Shown here: positions 8,342 through 17,017 of the stretch, piece after piece | Layout: each line of letters starts with the position of its first letter | How positions within the stretch are numbered: the first letter of the stretch is position 1 | Source: a virus | IMG/VR virus record: IMGVR_UViG_3300032315_001089 | Coordinates: 1 to 32,036 of that record | Length of the DNA: 32,036 bases | Strand: one strand, 5' to 3' | Position numbers and translations under genes: made by a program | The notes under the pieces: model-generated | Database searches by the model: none | Seen by the model: only the letters and a program-made list of their open reading frames with translations | Told to the model about the DNA's origin: nothing

Positions 8342-10570
8342 TTACGCCCCTTCTAATGGTAATCCACCAGAACACAAGTCTTCTCCCGGTTGACAGTTAG
8401 CCGCTGCTATATTTAGATTGCCAAGACCAATAGATGAAGCCGCATTGCTACAAGACGCATAAACTCTATCACTTGCTCTAATACAACCATTTGGCATCAA
8501 AACCAAAATAGGAAATACGCCGGGAACGCATTCTCCTGCATTTGTAGCAGTATTTTGATTAGTTGCTTGATCCAACTCTGGTTTTAATAAATTTTCTGGT
8601 GGACTTGGGTCTGTTTCTGTACCACCTTCATCATTTGGCGGTGGCGGTGGAGGATAATCTCTACCAGCCAATAGAAATATTTTTTCATCCACTTTGACAA
8701 TATGATTGCCTCTTCCTATGTGGAAAAAATTATTTTCTGTATAATCAAGTCTATTCGTCTTGGTATAAACAATTTTATGACCTTCTATCAATTCCAAACT
8801 ATTTTCTGTCGCATATAAAAACAAATTACCACCAGATCTTATTTGAATATATCCAGATTCTTCTACATCTGGATATCCCTCTTGTAATTGTATTATATGA
8901 GGTCTGCTACCATTTTCAACACTTTTTTGTGGCGCTATTATGTCTATAGATTGCCCTTGAGTTGTTTTTTGGCTTGGACTATCATTCAAAGTTATTTGCA
9001 AACCATATCCTGTCCTAAGTTGCATATAAGCAGAATTTGCATTAGGCAAAGGACTGGCACCCTCAGTTCTACAAATATAATCTCTTTTGTTTCCTTCATC
9101 AGACATAACAAATTGATGATTACTCGTTGAAACCATCCTAATACCTTGTTGAGCAGATGCTCTTCCATCGCAACTAGGTCCATCAACAGCATCACATAAA
9201 AATATTTGATTTCCAAGGGCACTTTTCAATTTAATTCCATTGTCTTCACCACGAACCTGTTCATTGCCTCCATCAACTCTTTCCGCATCATTCATTTCTA
9301 TGCTATGACCAGTTGTTGATTTCCAATAAGTTCTACCAACAAATATATTATCACAACCAAAATCAAAAGGCTGAGTACTCTTGTTCCATTCCATATTGCC
9401 TCTTGGCTGATTTACTGAATCATCCATGACAAATGTATGACCTGAAATAGAAAGTATTTGAATGCCAGTTTGAGGCAAATCACATTTGTTGTTTTGTGGT
9501 GTTTCAGGTCCACGATATGGTCTACATTCACTTTCTTGCTTGAAAAAAGGATTTCGTCCAACTTGTGATTCTCTAAATTGTGTTTCAGGCTCACCACCTA
9601 TAATATTTCTCGCAGAATCACATGTTGTGTTTTCACTAATAACATTGCTTGCTGGTATGGATGCAGTAGTTCCAGATAAGTTCAAAGATATTTGGTTGTT
9701 TGTTGCACTGCTTATGTTATAAACTGGAGGATTAGGAACGCCCACAACACAACTAGTATCTCCATCTTTTTTATTTCCAACACATGATGGATGCGCCCAT
9801 TGACCACAATAATGCAAATGATCATCCTTGAATATCATCCAATTACCATTACCGCTCATAATCTCAACACGTTTCCATTTCCTATTACACTTAGGATCTC
9901 CATCCACCATCTTCATCATGTGTTTTTCTGGAGTTTTAAATCCATAAATATTAGGATAGGTGGCTCTTGCTTGAATAGTTGGATCTTGACTTAATTGCTC
10001 AATAGAATCCAAATCATATCCGTTATAAGATTCTGTATTCCAAGGAGGAAATACTTGAGATCCATCATTAGGACCACAAAGATATCCATTTCTTCGTCCA
10101 GCATACAAGTTATTATATTCATCAATAGGAACATTGAAGAAATTCAATGCTCCGGGTCCACGTTCTCTACACCATGTAGTACCTAAATAATAAGCTGCAC
10201 CATTGCTTCCACCTTCAAACGCAATTATTACCGTTGATCCAGCTGGAGGAACCCAGTTAGAACCACTATCATCAAATCCTCCTAAATTGGACACAGGTAA
10301 AGCCCAAGGAAGAGAAGCAACTTCACTAGTAGGATCATCAAAAATTGGCGAAAACCATTGTATTCTATTTTGCTTCCAAACATCCATCGTGCTTATGCAT
10401 ATTGCTGAATAAACACCAAATTTTGTTATAGGTTGCTTGATTCTAGGATCACGGATTTGCTTTGTAGCTGCATTGATATCATTAACCAAATTCTCTAAAT
10501 TATTTATTCTATCATTTAATGAATCTACAACAGAAGATCCTTTTTGCCTTGATGATCTGGATTTGCGCAT
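8342..10570 (-). CDS. Baseplate central spike protein, OB-fold (gp5/gpV-like)
   Basis: 742 residues. After a charged N-terminus and short coiled segment comes an OB-fold-like region of the gp5/VgrG/gpV type, with P-P-A-G-S-T-V-I-I-A-F-E-G-G and Y-L-G-T-T-W (near residues 105-135). From about residue 360 onward beta-strand units recur, such as G-H-T-F-V-M-D-D, G-H-S-I-E-M-N-D, N-Q-I-F-L-C-D and H-Q-F-V-M-S-D, consistent with a spike beta-helix. I see no lysozyme domain like that in T4 gp5. The C-terminus has a run of six prolines and a Cys-containing tail; about 19 cysteines occur overall, which is many for a spike. AGAGG precedes ATG. It follows the hub gene by one base, as expected for a hub-spike pair. 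Confidence 0.82.
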   Translation of the reverse strand: MRKSRSSRQKGSSVVDSLNDRINNLENLVNDINAATKQIRDPRIKQPITKFGVYSAICISTMDVWKQNRIQWFSPIFDDPTSEVASLPWALPVSNLGGFDDSGSNWVPPAGSTVIIAFEGGSNGAAYYLGTTWCRERGPGALNFFNVPIDEYNNLYAGRRNGYLCGPNDGSQVFPPWNTESYNGYDLDSIEQLSQDPTIQARATYPNIYGFKTPEKHMMKMVDGDPKCNRKWKRVEIMSGNGNWMIFKDDHLHYCGQWAHPSCVGNKKDGDTSCVVGVPNPPVYNISSATNNQISLNLSGTTASIPASNVISENTTCDSARNIIGGEPETQFRESQVGRNPFFKQESECRPYRGPETPQNNKCDLPQTGIQILSISGHTFVMDDSVNQPRGNMEWNKSTQPFDFGCDNIFVGRTYWKSTTGHSIEMNDAERVDGGNEQVRGEDNGIKLKSALGNQIFLCDAVDGPSCDGRASAQQGIRMVSTSNHQFVMSDEGNKRDYICRTEGASPLPNANSAYMQLRTGYGLQITLNDSPSQKTTQGQSIDIIAPQKSVENGSRPHIIQLQEGYPDVEESGYIQIRSGGNLFLYATENSLELIEGHKIVYTKTNRLDYTENNFFHIGRGNHIVKVDEKIFLLAGRDYPPPPPPNDEGGTETDPSPPENLLKPELDQATNQNTATNAGECVPGVFPILVLMPNGCIRASDRVYASCSNAASSIGLGNLNIAAANCQPGEDLCSGGLPLEGA

Positions 10571-10571
10571 T

Positions 10572-12305
10572 TTATCCTCTTAGTAGCGGGTTGTTCGACG
10601 TGTAAACTTGAGCAATTTTCAATGTAGTTCTCCAAGATCCATTACTTATTTGATGATCACATCCCTGAATAACATAATAACCGTCTGATATAACAGAATT
10701 AATCTTAGGAGTAGCAAGCCAATCAGTTTCAGTTCCGTAAATAGGAGAACCTTGGGTGGAAATAGCAAAAGGATTAACAAATATTATTTTTATAGTAGCT
10801 CCAAAAGTATTCAAACTCCATAAAAATCTTGGATCTCCCTGTATCTCCAATGTAGCTGTTATCGCCCCTGCCATTGATGGTTTAGTTGCATTTTCGGCAG
10901 CAATAGCTGCTGCTCCTGCTTTTGCTTGTAATTGTGGTATATTTTTAGGCGCTTCCTTATTAACTGTATCGTTTGATACCGCACTACTCATTGCAATTGT
11001 TTGTCCTTGGGATTTTGCTTGCTTTGTTTTATCATCTGCTTTATCACTATCAAAATTACATGTTTGATTAACCTGAATTGATTTAGCACTAACTCCACCA
11101 CCAGCAACGCCACCAGATACCTTGTTAGCTTTGCCAATGAAAGAAATCGTAGGATTGAAACTTATCACAGGACTAAAATCACCACCATTGACCACATACG
11201 TTCCAGCAAATGGTGTTATCCCACATTCTGGTAATGATCCCCTTTTTTGAATACAAAAATTACTTTCTGCTTCCATCAAATACAATGTATTGTTGTTAGC
11301 GCCAGTTGGGAAAAACATAGAAACGCCTTTATTATCTTTAGTAATAAAAGTATCCATGTTTTTTCTTATTGCGTCTAATGGAGGCAAATTGTATCCAGCA
11401 TAAATACCTTTTCTAGTAGCATTTGGTCCACTGCCAGCACCTCTTTCAGAAGTGTAAGAATAACTTCCATTTATGCCTTGAGGAGGCTTTATTATTGCCA
11501 CTCTTGCCTTATTTGGATCTTCTAACACAAGTTTTGGAGGACATTCACCATCAATCATAATTTCAGCTGCTCTAAGAAACGGTATCTCTTTACCCGGTGC
11601 GCCTTTACGATCATTAACTGTCTGATTAGATAAAGGTCCATCGCTTGCTTTTAATTCTAAATCATATCTCCATATATTTGAATCAACACGAACATCTATC
11701 TTTGTTAGATAAAAATTCATGTATGGACCCATTTGTCTTCCGGGAAGATTTCTTGAAGGAGCATTTACATATGACTGATAAATAACTTGTTGTCCTTCAG
11801 AGTTAACAAAAATATAGCCAACATTGACAGAAACAACGAATATGTCTTGTGTTCTTACTGTGTTATTTGCTCCTTGATCGCCCGGAGGTGCAGGAGCATT
11901 ATCTTTTAAACAACTATTTTTATAAACTGTGTTATAAAATCCAACAAAGTCATTGCCTGAAGTATCAATAATTTCTAATTTTGCACCAAATCCATTTTCC
12001 ATGGATAAATTGAAGCTTTTGATAAAAGCGTTTCTGGATTCTCCTCCACCTGAAAAGTTACCTGTTGACACATAATAAAGTTCTTGTTGTTCGCTTCTGG
12101 CAACTTGCAATTGGTCATCAGTAAAGTTTTTTACACGATAAAATCTTGTTTCTATAAATGGCGAATACATTTGTAACATTAAACCATTTGGAACACCTGT
12201 TGGACCTGTGAAAGGTAATGGTCTTCTGAAATAACCGCATGATGAATAATTGATACCATCAATTAAAAAACTCGGCGGCACTTTGTATTTTATGTCTATT
12301 GGCAT
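10572..12305 (-). CDS. Putative baseplate hub protein (gp27/gpD-like)
   Basis: 577 residues, beta-rich. The last 50 residues read like the end of a hub protein: S-D-G-Y-Y-V-I-Q-G-C-D-H-Q-I-S, then W-R-T-T-L-K-I-A-Q-V, the strand pair that closes the gp27/late-control-D fold. The middle contains an A/K/Q-rich, low-complexity insert (about residues 400-470). Position between the LysM-like connector and the spike is the standard position of the hub that carries the spike on one side and the tube on the other. The assignment rests on this ending and on gene order, not on a full domain match. TATAAT lies exactly 5 bases before the ATG; no Shine-Dalgarno is seen. Confidence 0.7.
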   Translation of the reverse strand: MPIDIKYKVPPSFLIDGINYSSCGYFRRPLPFTGPTGVPNGLMLQMYSPFIETRFYRVKNFTDDQLQVARSEQQELYYVSTGNFSGGGESRNAFIKSFNLSMENGFGAKLEIIDTSGNDFVGFYNTVYKNSCLKDNAPAPPGDQGANNTVRTQDIFVVSVNVGYIFVNSEGQQVIYQSYVNAPSRNLPGRQMGPYMNFYLTKIDVRVDSNIWRYDLELKASDGPLSNQTVNDRKGAPGKEIPFLRAAEIMIDGECPPKLVLEDPNKARVAIIKPPQGINGSYSYTSERGAGSGPNATRKGIYAGYNLPPLDAIRKNMDTFITKDNKGVSMFFPTGANNNTLYLMEAESNFCIQKRGSLPECGITPFAGTYVVNGGDFSPVISFNPTISFIGKANKVSGGVAGGGVSAKSIQVNQTCNFDSDKADDKTKQAKSQGQTIAMSSAVSNDTVNKEAPKNIPQLQAKAGAAAIAAENATKPSMAGAITATLEIQGDPRFLWSLNTFGATIKIIFVNPFAISTQGSPIYGTETDWLATPKINSVISDGYYVIQGCDHQISNGSWRTTLKIAQVYTSNNPLLRG

Positions 12306-12306
12306 T

Positions 12307-12633
12307 TCAAATTATATTTACTGGCAAACGAATTGTTTTACCAGCAACAAAATCCTTTATATCATATATTCCATTAACTTCCATTATCAACCACCATGAA
12401 TCAGGATATCCATAAACCTTAGTTGACACCAAATCAGGTCTATATGCGCACCCTTCAGGAATGATTGCATACTTGTCAAATTGTGATAACAAAAAATTTC
12501 TTCTTTTGTAAATTTCAAATGTCAATTTCTTATCATCTCCGTAAACATAAATTTTTGAAGAATTGTATCTTGACAAAGAATTAACATAACTAGAAGCGTT
12601 TGCAGTATTTGATTGATAAATCTTGTATGCCAT
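12307..12633 (-). CDS. LysM-like baseplate protein (gp53/gpX-like)
   Basis: 108 residues. The C-terminal 50 residues follow the phage LysM/gp53 pattern: Y-R-P-D-L-V-S, Y-G-Y-P-D-S-W-W-L-I-M-E-V-N-G-I-Y-D, then D-F-V-A-G-K-T-I-R-L-P. In contractile systems such domains bind peptidoglycan or hold the inner baseplate together (T4 gp53, P2 gpX, the C-terminal part of Afp7-type proteins). AGGAG precedes the ATG at 12633. Only one base separates it from each neighbour, the connector upstream and the hub downstream. Confidence 0.78.
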   Translation of the reverse strand: MAYKIYQSNTANASSYVNSLSRYNSSKIYVYGDDKKLTFEIYKRRNFLLSQFDKYAIIPEGCAYRPDLVSTKVYGYPDSWWLIMEVNGIYDIKDFVAGKTIRLPVNII

Positions 12634-12634
12634 A

Positions 12635-13189
12635 TCAAGCTCCTAACACTAATATTCTATCTGCTCCCGGCAAAAATCTCGAATCATAAACGACATTAAA
12701 ACTTAATTGTACATCAAATTTTGATGGTAAATATCTTGCTATGTTGTAATCAGAATTCCACACTTGATCAGTTGGAAAACTAACGGCATAACTAGTAAGG
12801 ACAACATTTAATTCAGCACCACCATTAGCTAACAAGTCGCCACATCTAATACTCATGACAACAGGAGGTACATATGGCACAATATTAGCCGGATCTCTTC
12901 TCGGATAAACACCAGCTTCCAAAATTCTTAAATAAGCAAAATTTCTTGCCGTACTTTCTTCATCGTAGGAAACAAATGTACATGTCCAGCCTATGGTTCT
13001 GGCACCACCTTGATCGAATGTGAAAAACGGCTGAGTTCTACCCATTCCGTTTTCAGAATTATAATTTGCTTGTTTTCCATCAGTTATTGATGGCAAAACA
13101 AACATGTCAATATAATAGTTTTGAGCCCTGATATAACAATCAGGAATAGGATTTAGTTTACCGAAACTGTTTGTGGCTATTATTCCCAT
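12635..13189 (-). CDS. Putative tail tube initiator / baseplate connector protein
   Basis: 184 residues, mostly beta-rich. The pattern F-F-T-F-D-Q-G-G-A-R-T-I-G-W-T-C-T-F, A-Y-L-R-I-L-E-A-G-V-Y-P and P-P-V-V-M-S-I-R-C-G-D-L is compatible with the tube-like fold that caps the first tube ring in contractile injection systems. It lies directly before the LysM-like gene. In Afp7-type proteins a tube-like domain and a LysM domain are fused, so this pair may be the split form. That reading is inferred from gene order; I recognise no definitive motif. Confidence 0.55.
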   Translation of the reverse strand: MGIIATNSFGKLNPIPDCYIRAQNYYIDMFVLPSITDGKQANYNSENGMGRTQPFFTFDQGGARTIGWTCTFVSYDEESTARNFAYLRILEAGVYPRRDPANIVPYVPPVVMSIRCGDLLANGGAELNVVLTSYAVSFPTDQVWNSDYNIARYLPSKFDVQLSFNVVYDSRFLPGADRILVLGA

Positions 13190-13221
13190 ATTTTATTCCA
13201 TAAATAAATATACTATATTAA

Positions 13222-16200
13222 TTAGTAATTGATCGCTTTGATTCCGTCATTTGATGTATAATCACCACCATTTATTGCACCTAATTTAGAATCAACTTTT
13301 GTTCCACCCCTATTTTCCAATGTAAATTTAGAACTAGAAAAATCTTCCGAACTTGAACCTTTAGATTCTTTCAAATCATCTCTAATTTGTCTTAAAGTTT
13401 TAAGAATTTCTGCTGAGTTTCTTTCTTCGTAATCAAAAACTTGACCTCTATCAGATGTCGCATTTGATATTTGTGCTTGTGTTCTTGGATTAGTCGCAAA
13501 TAAGCTACTATCCATAGCAGAATTGCTACTATCCATTCTTGTCATCGTTCTGTGTATCAGAGGCATCATTAATTCAGAACCATTCATATTAGGATTCATT
13601 GTTGCAAGCAAATTGGTGGTAGTTGGACCACGCATGTTAGGATCAATTGTTCCAAGCAAAGTGGTCATACCATCTGGGCTTATGGTATTTGGATTTCTCA
13701 TAGAATTGTTTAAACTTCTAGAAAACTGCATTGAAGGTTGATTAGCAGTATATTCTTGCAGTATTCTATTTAATTCACTTTCATAATCAGTAGAGCCTCC
13801 AGATCTTGACGACTGAACTTCAGGAGTTAATCCCGATGCAGGAGGAGTTTCTGGCGTAGCTGCGGAAGAACCACCAAACATCCAATCCAATAATCCAGAT
13901 CCAGCACCACCAGCAACTCCAACACCAGCACCAATTGCTGCCCTTCCAGCCAACCCTATCTTCGGCAATAATCCTAATGCCTTTGCACCTAATCCTATTG
14001 GAGAAAAATTCAAAGCTGCCATTCCTGCTCGTTCGGTAGTACCTGCTAACCAATCTGTCCATGTTCCCTCTTGTGTGCCTAAAGCTCCTTGCAACAATCC
14101 ATAATTTGGAGCAACAAGGTCACTTCCTACGCCGCCTATAGTTGACAACCAATCACCAGCCCAGCCAGCCCAATTTCTATTTTCACCATACTCGGCACCA
14201 AACATACCGCCACCACCACTGGATGCACCAGCCCTATCACCATCACCACCACCACCAAAAAAAGTATCTAAAGCATCAAATAGTAATTGAGCACCTCCTG
14301 TTGCTCCTCTACCTGCTGATGCAGAAAAATCAGGAGCATATCTAAGCAAATCTTCATCTTTGATTTCCATTCCGGGCATAAAAACTCCAGCAGCTCTACT
14401 AGAAATTTTTAATGATTCCGCAGCAAGCTTACTGGATGCATCTACTATGTTATCGACTGTGCTAGTTTCATTGCCTGCTGCATCTTTTTTTCTTTCCATC
14501 ATTTTATCTTTGCCCGGCTGTAATTTTTCTTTTATAAAGTAATTTCTTAATTGTTCCACATATCCTTGTATTTTAAACAAAGCAGCAGTGCTTGGTTCTT
14601 GTTCCTCAAGTCTTTTTGTTGTTAATCTTCTTTGACCTGCTTGAACTTCTTCTACTATTTCTCTAAACTTAGTTGGATCAGCACCTTCTTTTAAAGCTTC
14701 ATCTAATTGGGTTTGATCTATTTTTATGAAATCTTCTTCCTTTGCACCAGCAGCAACAAGTTGTTTGTTCAAGTCTATAATTGAATTTCGAAGAAGATCA
14801 TTTGTAATATCTGCGCCTTTTGTTCCTTTCAGTTTTTCAGCATCTACGCCCAATATAGCGGCAATATCTTGATCAAATTCTTTAGTTATACTACCAAATT
14901 TACCAAAAACATCTGCCATTGTTTTGACATCAGTGCCTTTAGCAGTTTTGCCAATTTCACCGAAGATATCAATAGATCTAGATATCTTCATTTCTGCTGT
15001 TCGTTTTTCTAAATCTGCTTTTTCTTTTGCAGTTTTACCCATCCCTTCTTCTTCTTTTTTCAAATCTTTCATTCTATCCGTAAAAGACTTACCACTTTCC
15101 TCCAAAGCTTTATCTGCTCTTAGAAGTTCACCAATAGAAACGCCATGCATCAATTGTGCATTTCTATTTATTTCAGCCTTTACGGAATCACTAAGGCTTT
15201 CGAATTGCTCAACACTGCTTACTCCGAGGTTGTTTAATACTTTTTTAAAGCCTTGAGAAAATTTCTTCATAGACTTATCAGACTTTGTAATAGTTCCATC
15301 AAGCAGTTCTTGACTAACTCCACCAATATCTGCTGCCTGTCTGACCAACATTGCCATTTTGTCGCCACCTTCTAGCAACAATTTATTGGAATCAGTCAGA
15401 TAACTTTGTATTTGTTCTCCGGCTCTGTCTGCACCAAACTTTTTAAAGTTTGCGGTCATTTGAGTGACATTTTTCAATGAATTTGCTGTAAGATTTCCTG
15501 CATTCATCAAATTATTGCTGAATTGCTTACTGCCAGCAATTGCTTCGGTCATCGCCTTACCAGTCATTCCTGTATTCAAAGCAACATCACGCATCGATTT
15601 CGCTATCGTTCCTATTTCTAAAGAACTCATGTTAGCTTGAATGTTCAAATCAGAAAAATGATCAGTTAATGTTCCAGCTTCTAGACCCAATTGTCTCTCA
15701 GTGAATAATTGAGAACGACCAATTTTTTGCATAGTCTGAGCGTGTTTAACCAAATTTGTATTGGTTCTCATGCCTTTTCTGGCATAAGTTTCCATAATTC
15801 CTGCCAATTTTGATTGATCAAAACCTGTTTCTTTACTAACATCTCTTAATTGCGTGAAAGCTTCAACAACTTCTGTTGAATCAGCTGTTAATCCATGTGT
15901 CTGATAAAGAATCCTTTTCATACTTATGTCGAATTGATTCAATTGTTTGAAACTACCTGAGAAATCAAGCATTTGACCAAGAGGTTGATAAAGCTTATCT
16001 GGTGGTTCAAGCAAAGTAGTATAACTTGAAACAAATTTTCCCATCTTATCAGGTAATTTGATAAGATTTTTAATTCCCTCTACTATATTACCACCCACAC
16101 CACCGCCACCTCTATCTCCATTTCTCCCTCTAGCTGCTGGTGCATTGGCTGGTGTTTGTCTTGTTCCTCTTGTTCCTCCTCCTGTTCCTCTTCTTAGAAA

Positions 16201-16515
16201 TTGTAATTGAGGTGCTTCAGCTGTTTGTCTGTTATTATCGTTTATATCATTTGCTAATCTTTGAAATTGATTATTAAGATTTCTGTTTTGTGCAAATTCT
16301 TTTTTATCATTTTTTTGGGTTAAATCGAATAAATTTTGAGTAACTTTTTTGAGCTGATCCATCCCTTTTTCAAATTTATCACTCATGCTTCTAAGAACAT
16401 CTGCCAATTCTTCATGTCTTTTTTCATCTTCTTTTTTATTTTCTCTAACTGGCGACAACAATTCTTCCATTGTTGGCAGAGCATCAAAACTTCTTCCAAA
16501 ATTATCTACTGGCAT
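13222..16515 (-). CDS. Tail tape measure protein
   Basis: 1097 residues, the usual size and build of a tape measure. The N-terminal 100 residues are coiled coil. A Gly/Arg-rich linker follows (about 108-145, with R-G-T-G-G-G-T-R-G-T and repeated R-G). A long helical body with T-A-x-S-L-K-N-V-T-Q-M-T-A-N-F-like segments extends to about 700. Next is a hydrophobic, Gly-rich segment (about 770-890, with G-L-A-G-R-A-A-I-G-A-G-V-G-V-A-G-G) and a polar, Asn/Met-rich tail. Tape measures set tail length at roughly 0.15 nm per residue, which would give a tail of about 165 nm. It precedes the connector and hub genes. GTGAGAA lies close before the start. Confidence 0.88.
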   Translation of the reverse strand: MPVDNFGRSFDALPTMEELLSPVRENKKEDEKRHEELADVLRSMSDKFEKGMDQLKKVTQNLFDLTQKNDKKEFAQNRNLNNQFQRLANDINDNNRQTAEAPQLQFLRRGTGGGTRGTRQTPANAPAARGRNGDRGGGGVGGNIVEGIKNLIKLPDKMGKFVSSYTTLLEPPDKLYQPLGQMLDFSGSFKQLNQFDISMKRILYQTHGLTADSTEVVEAFTQLRDVSKETGFDQSKLAGIMETYARKGMRTNTNLVKHAQTMQKIGRSQLFTERQLGLEAGTLTDHFSDLNIQANMSSLEIGTIAKSMRDVALNTGMTGKAMTEAIAGSKQFSNNLMNAGNLTANSLKNVTQMTANFKKFGADRAGEQIQSYLTDSNKLLLEGGDKMAMLVRQAADIGGVSQELLDGTITKSDKSMKKFSQGFKKVLNNLGVSSVEQFESLSDSVKAEINRNAQLMHGVSIGELLRADKALEESGKSFTDRMKDLKKEEEGMGKTAKEKADLEKRTAEMKISRSIDIFGEIGKTAKGTDVKTMADVFGKFGSITKEFDQDIAAILGVDAEKLKGTKGADITNDLLRNSIIDLNKQLVAAGAKEEDFIKIDQTQLDEALKEGADPTKFREIVEEVQAGQRRLTTKRLEEQEPSTAALFKIQGYVEQLRNYFIKEKLQPGKDKMMERKKDAAGNETSTVDNIVDASSKLAAESLKISSRAAGVFMPGMEIKDEDLLRYAPDFSASAGRGATGGAQLLFDALDTFFGGGGDGDRAGASSGGGGMFGAEYGENRNWAGWAGDWLSTIGGVGSDLVAPNYGLLQGALGTQEGTWTDWLAGTTERAGMAALNFSPIGLGAKALGLLPKIGLAGRAAIGAGVGVAGGAGSGLLDWMFGGSSAATPETPPASGLTPEVQSSRSGGSTDYESELNRILQEYTANQPSMQFSRSLNNSMRNPNTISPDGMTTLLGTIDPNMRGPTTTNLLATMNPNMNGSELMMPLIHRTMTRMDSSNSAMDSSLFATNPRTQAQISNATSDRGQVFDYEERNSAEILKTLRQIRDDLKESKGSSSEDFSSSKFTLENRGGTKVDSKLGAINGGDYTSNDGIKAINY

Positions 16516-16522
16516 TTGATTC

Positions 16523-17017
16523 TCACTTTTCCATCATGTTTTCAACAGTTGTATTTACTAGCCCTGCAATCTGATTTCTAACATTTTCTCTAATTGCTTC
16601 CGCCTCTTGCGGATCTATTGACCTAGTAACTGTCATTGATTTAACAATTAAATCACAATCCAAAACCTTTAAACCTTTTATTCCATTTCTCTTATACGTT
16701 CTGTATGCTTTAACTATGTATTGATATGGTTTTACATTTTGATAATTAAAACCCGGACGACAACCATTAAGCTTATCTTTCTGTAATACTTGCTTTATTT
16801 CGTTGAATGTAAGATAATGAAGATTAACACCATGTAAATAATTTGCGCTGACATAAGTCAAAATAACTAAAGGATAAACATCATTTTTTGCAAACATATA
16901 TTGAAAAGTAACTAAACTACCACTAGCAATTGTCTTAAAACTAGGACCATATTGATTCGCACCAACACTTCTTGATATGACATCTTTAAAAAGTTTGCCA
17001 TAATCACTACGAGCCAT
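16523..17017 (-). CDS. Conserved-looking structural protein with FPLV/NLHYL-type motif
   Basis: 164 residues, basic. The core reads Y-P-L-V-I-L-T then G-V-N-L-H-Y-L-T-F. I recall a similar F-P-L-V ... G-x-N-L-H-Y-L pattern in proteins of marine T4-like phages that are annotated variously as structural or DNA-end-associated. I cannot decide between these. No catalytic motif or membrane helix is visible. It is eight bases upstream of the tape measure gene, and its start overlaps the end of the nucleotidyltransferase by 11 bases, so it belongs to the tail operon. Confidence 0.55.
   Translation of the reverse strand: MARSDYGKLFKDVISRSVGANQYGPSFKTIASGSLVTFQYMFAKNDVYPLVILTYVSANYLHGVNLHYLTFNEIKQVLQKDKLNGCRPGFNYQNVKPYQYIVKAYRTYKRNGIKGLKVLDCDLIVKSMTVTRSIDPQEAEAIRENVRNQIAGLVNTTVENMMEK

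Noticed and set aside
8888-10412. Several plus-strand frames opposite the spike gene
   Set aside because: They lack ribosome sites and domains, and lie inside one continuous coding gene with clear OB-fold features.
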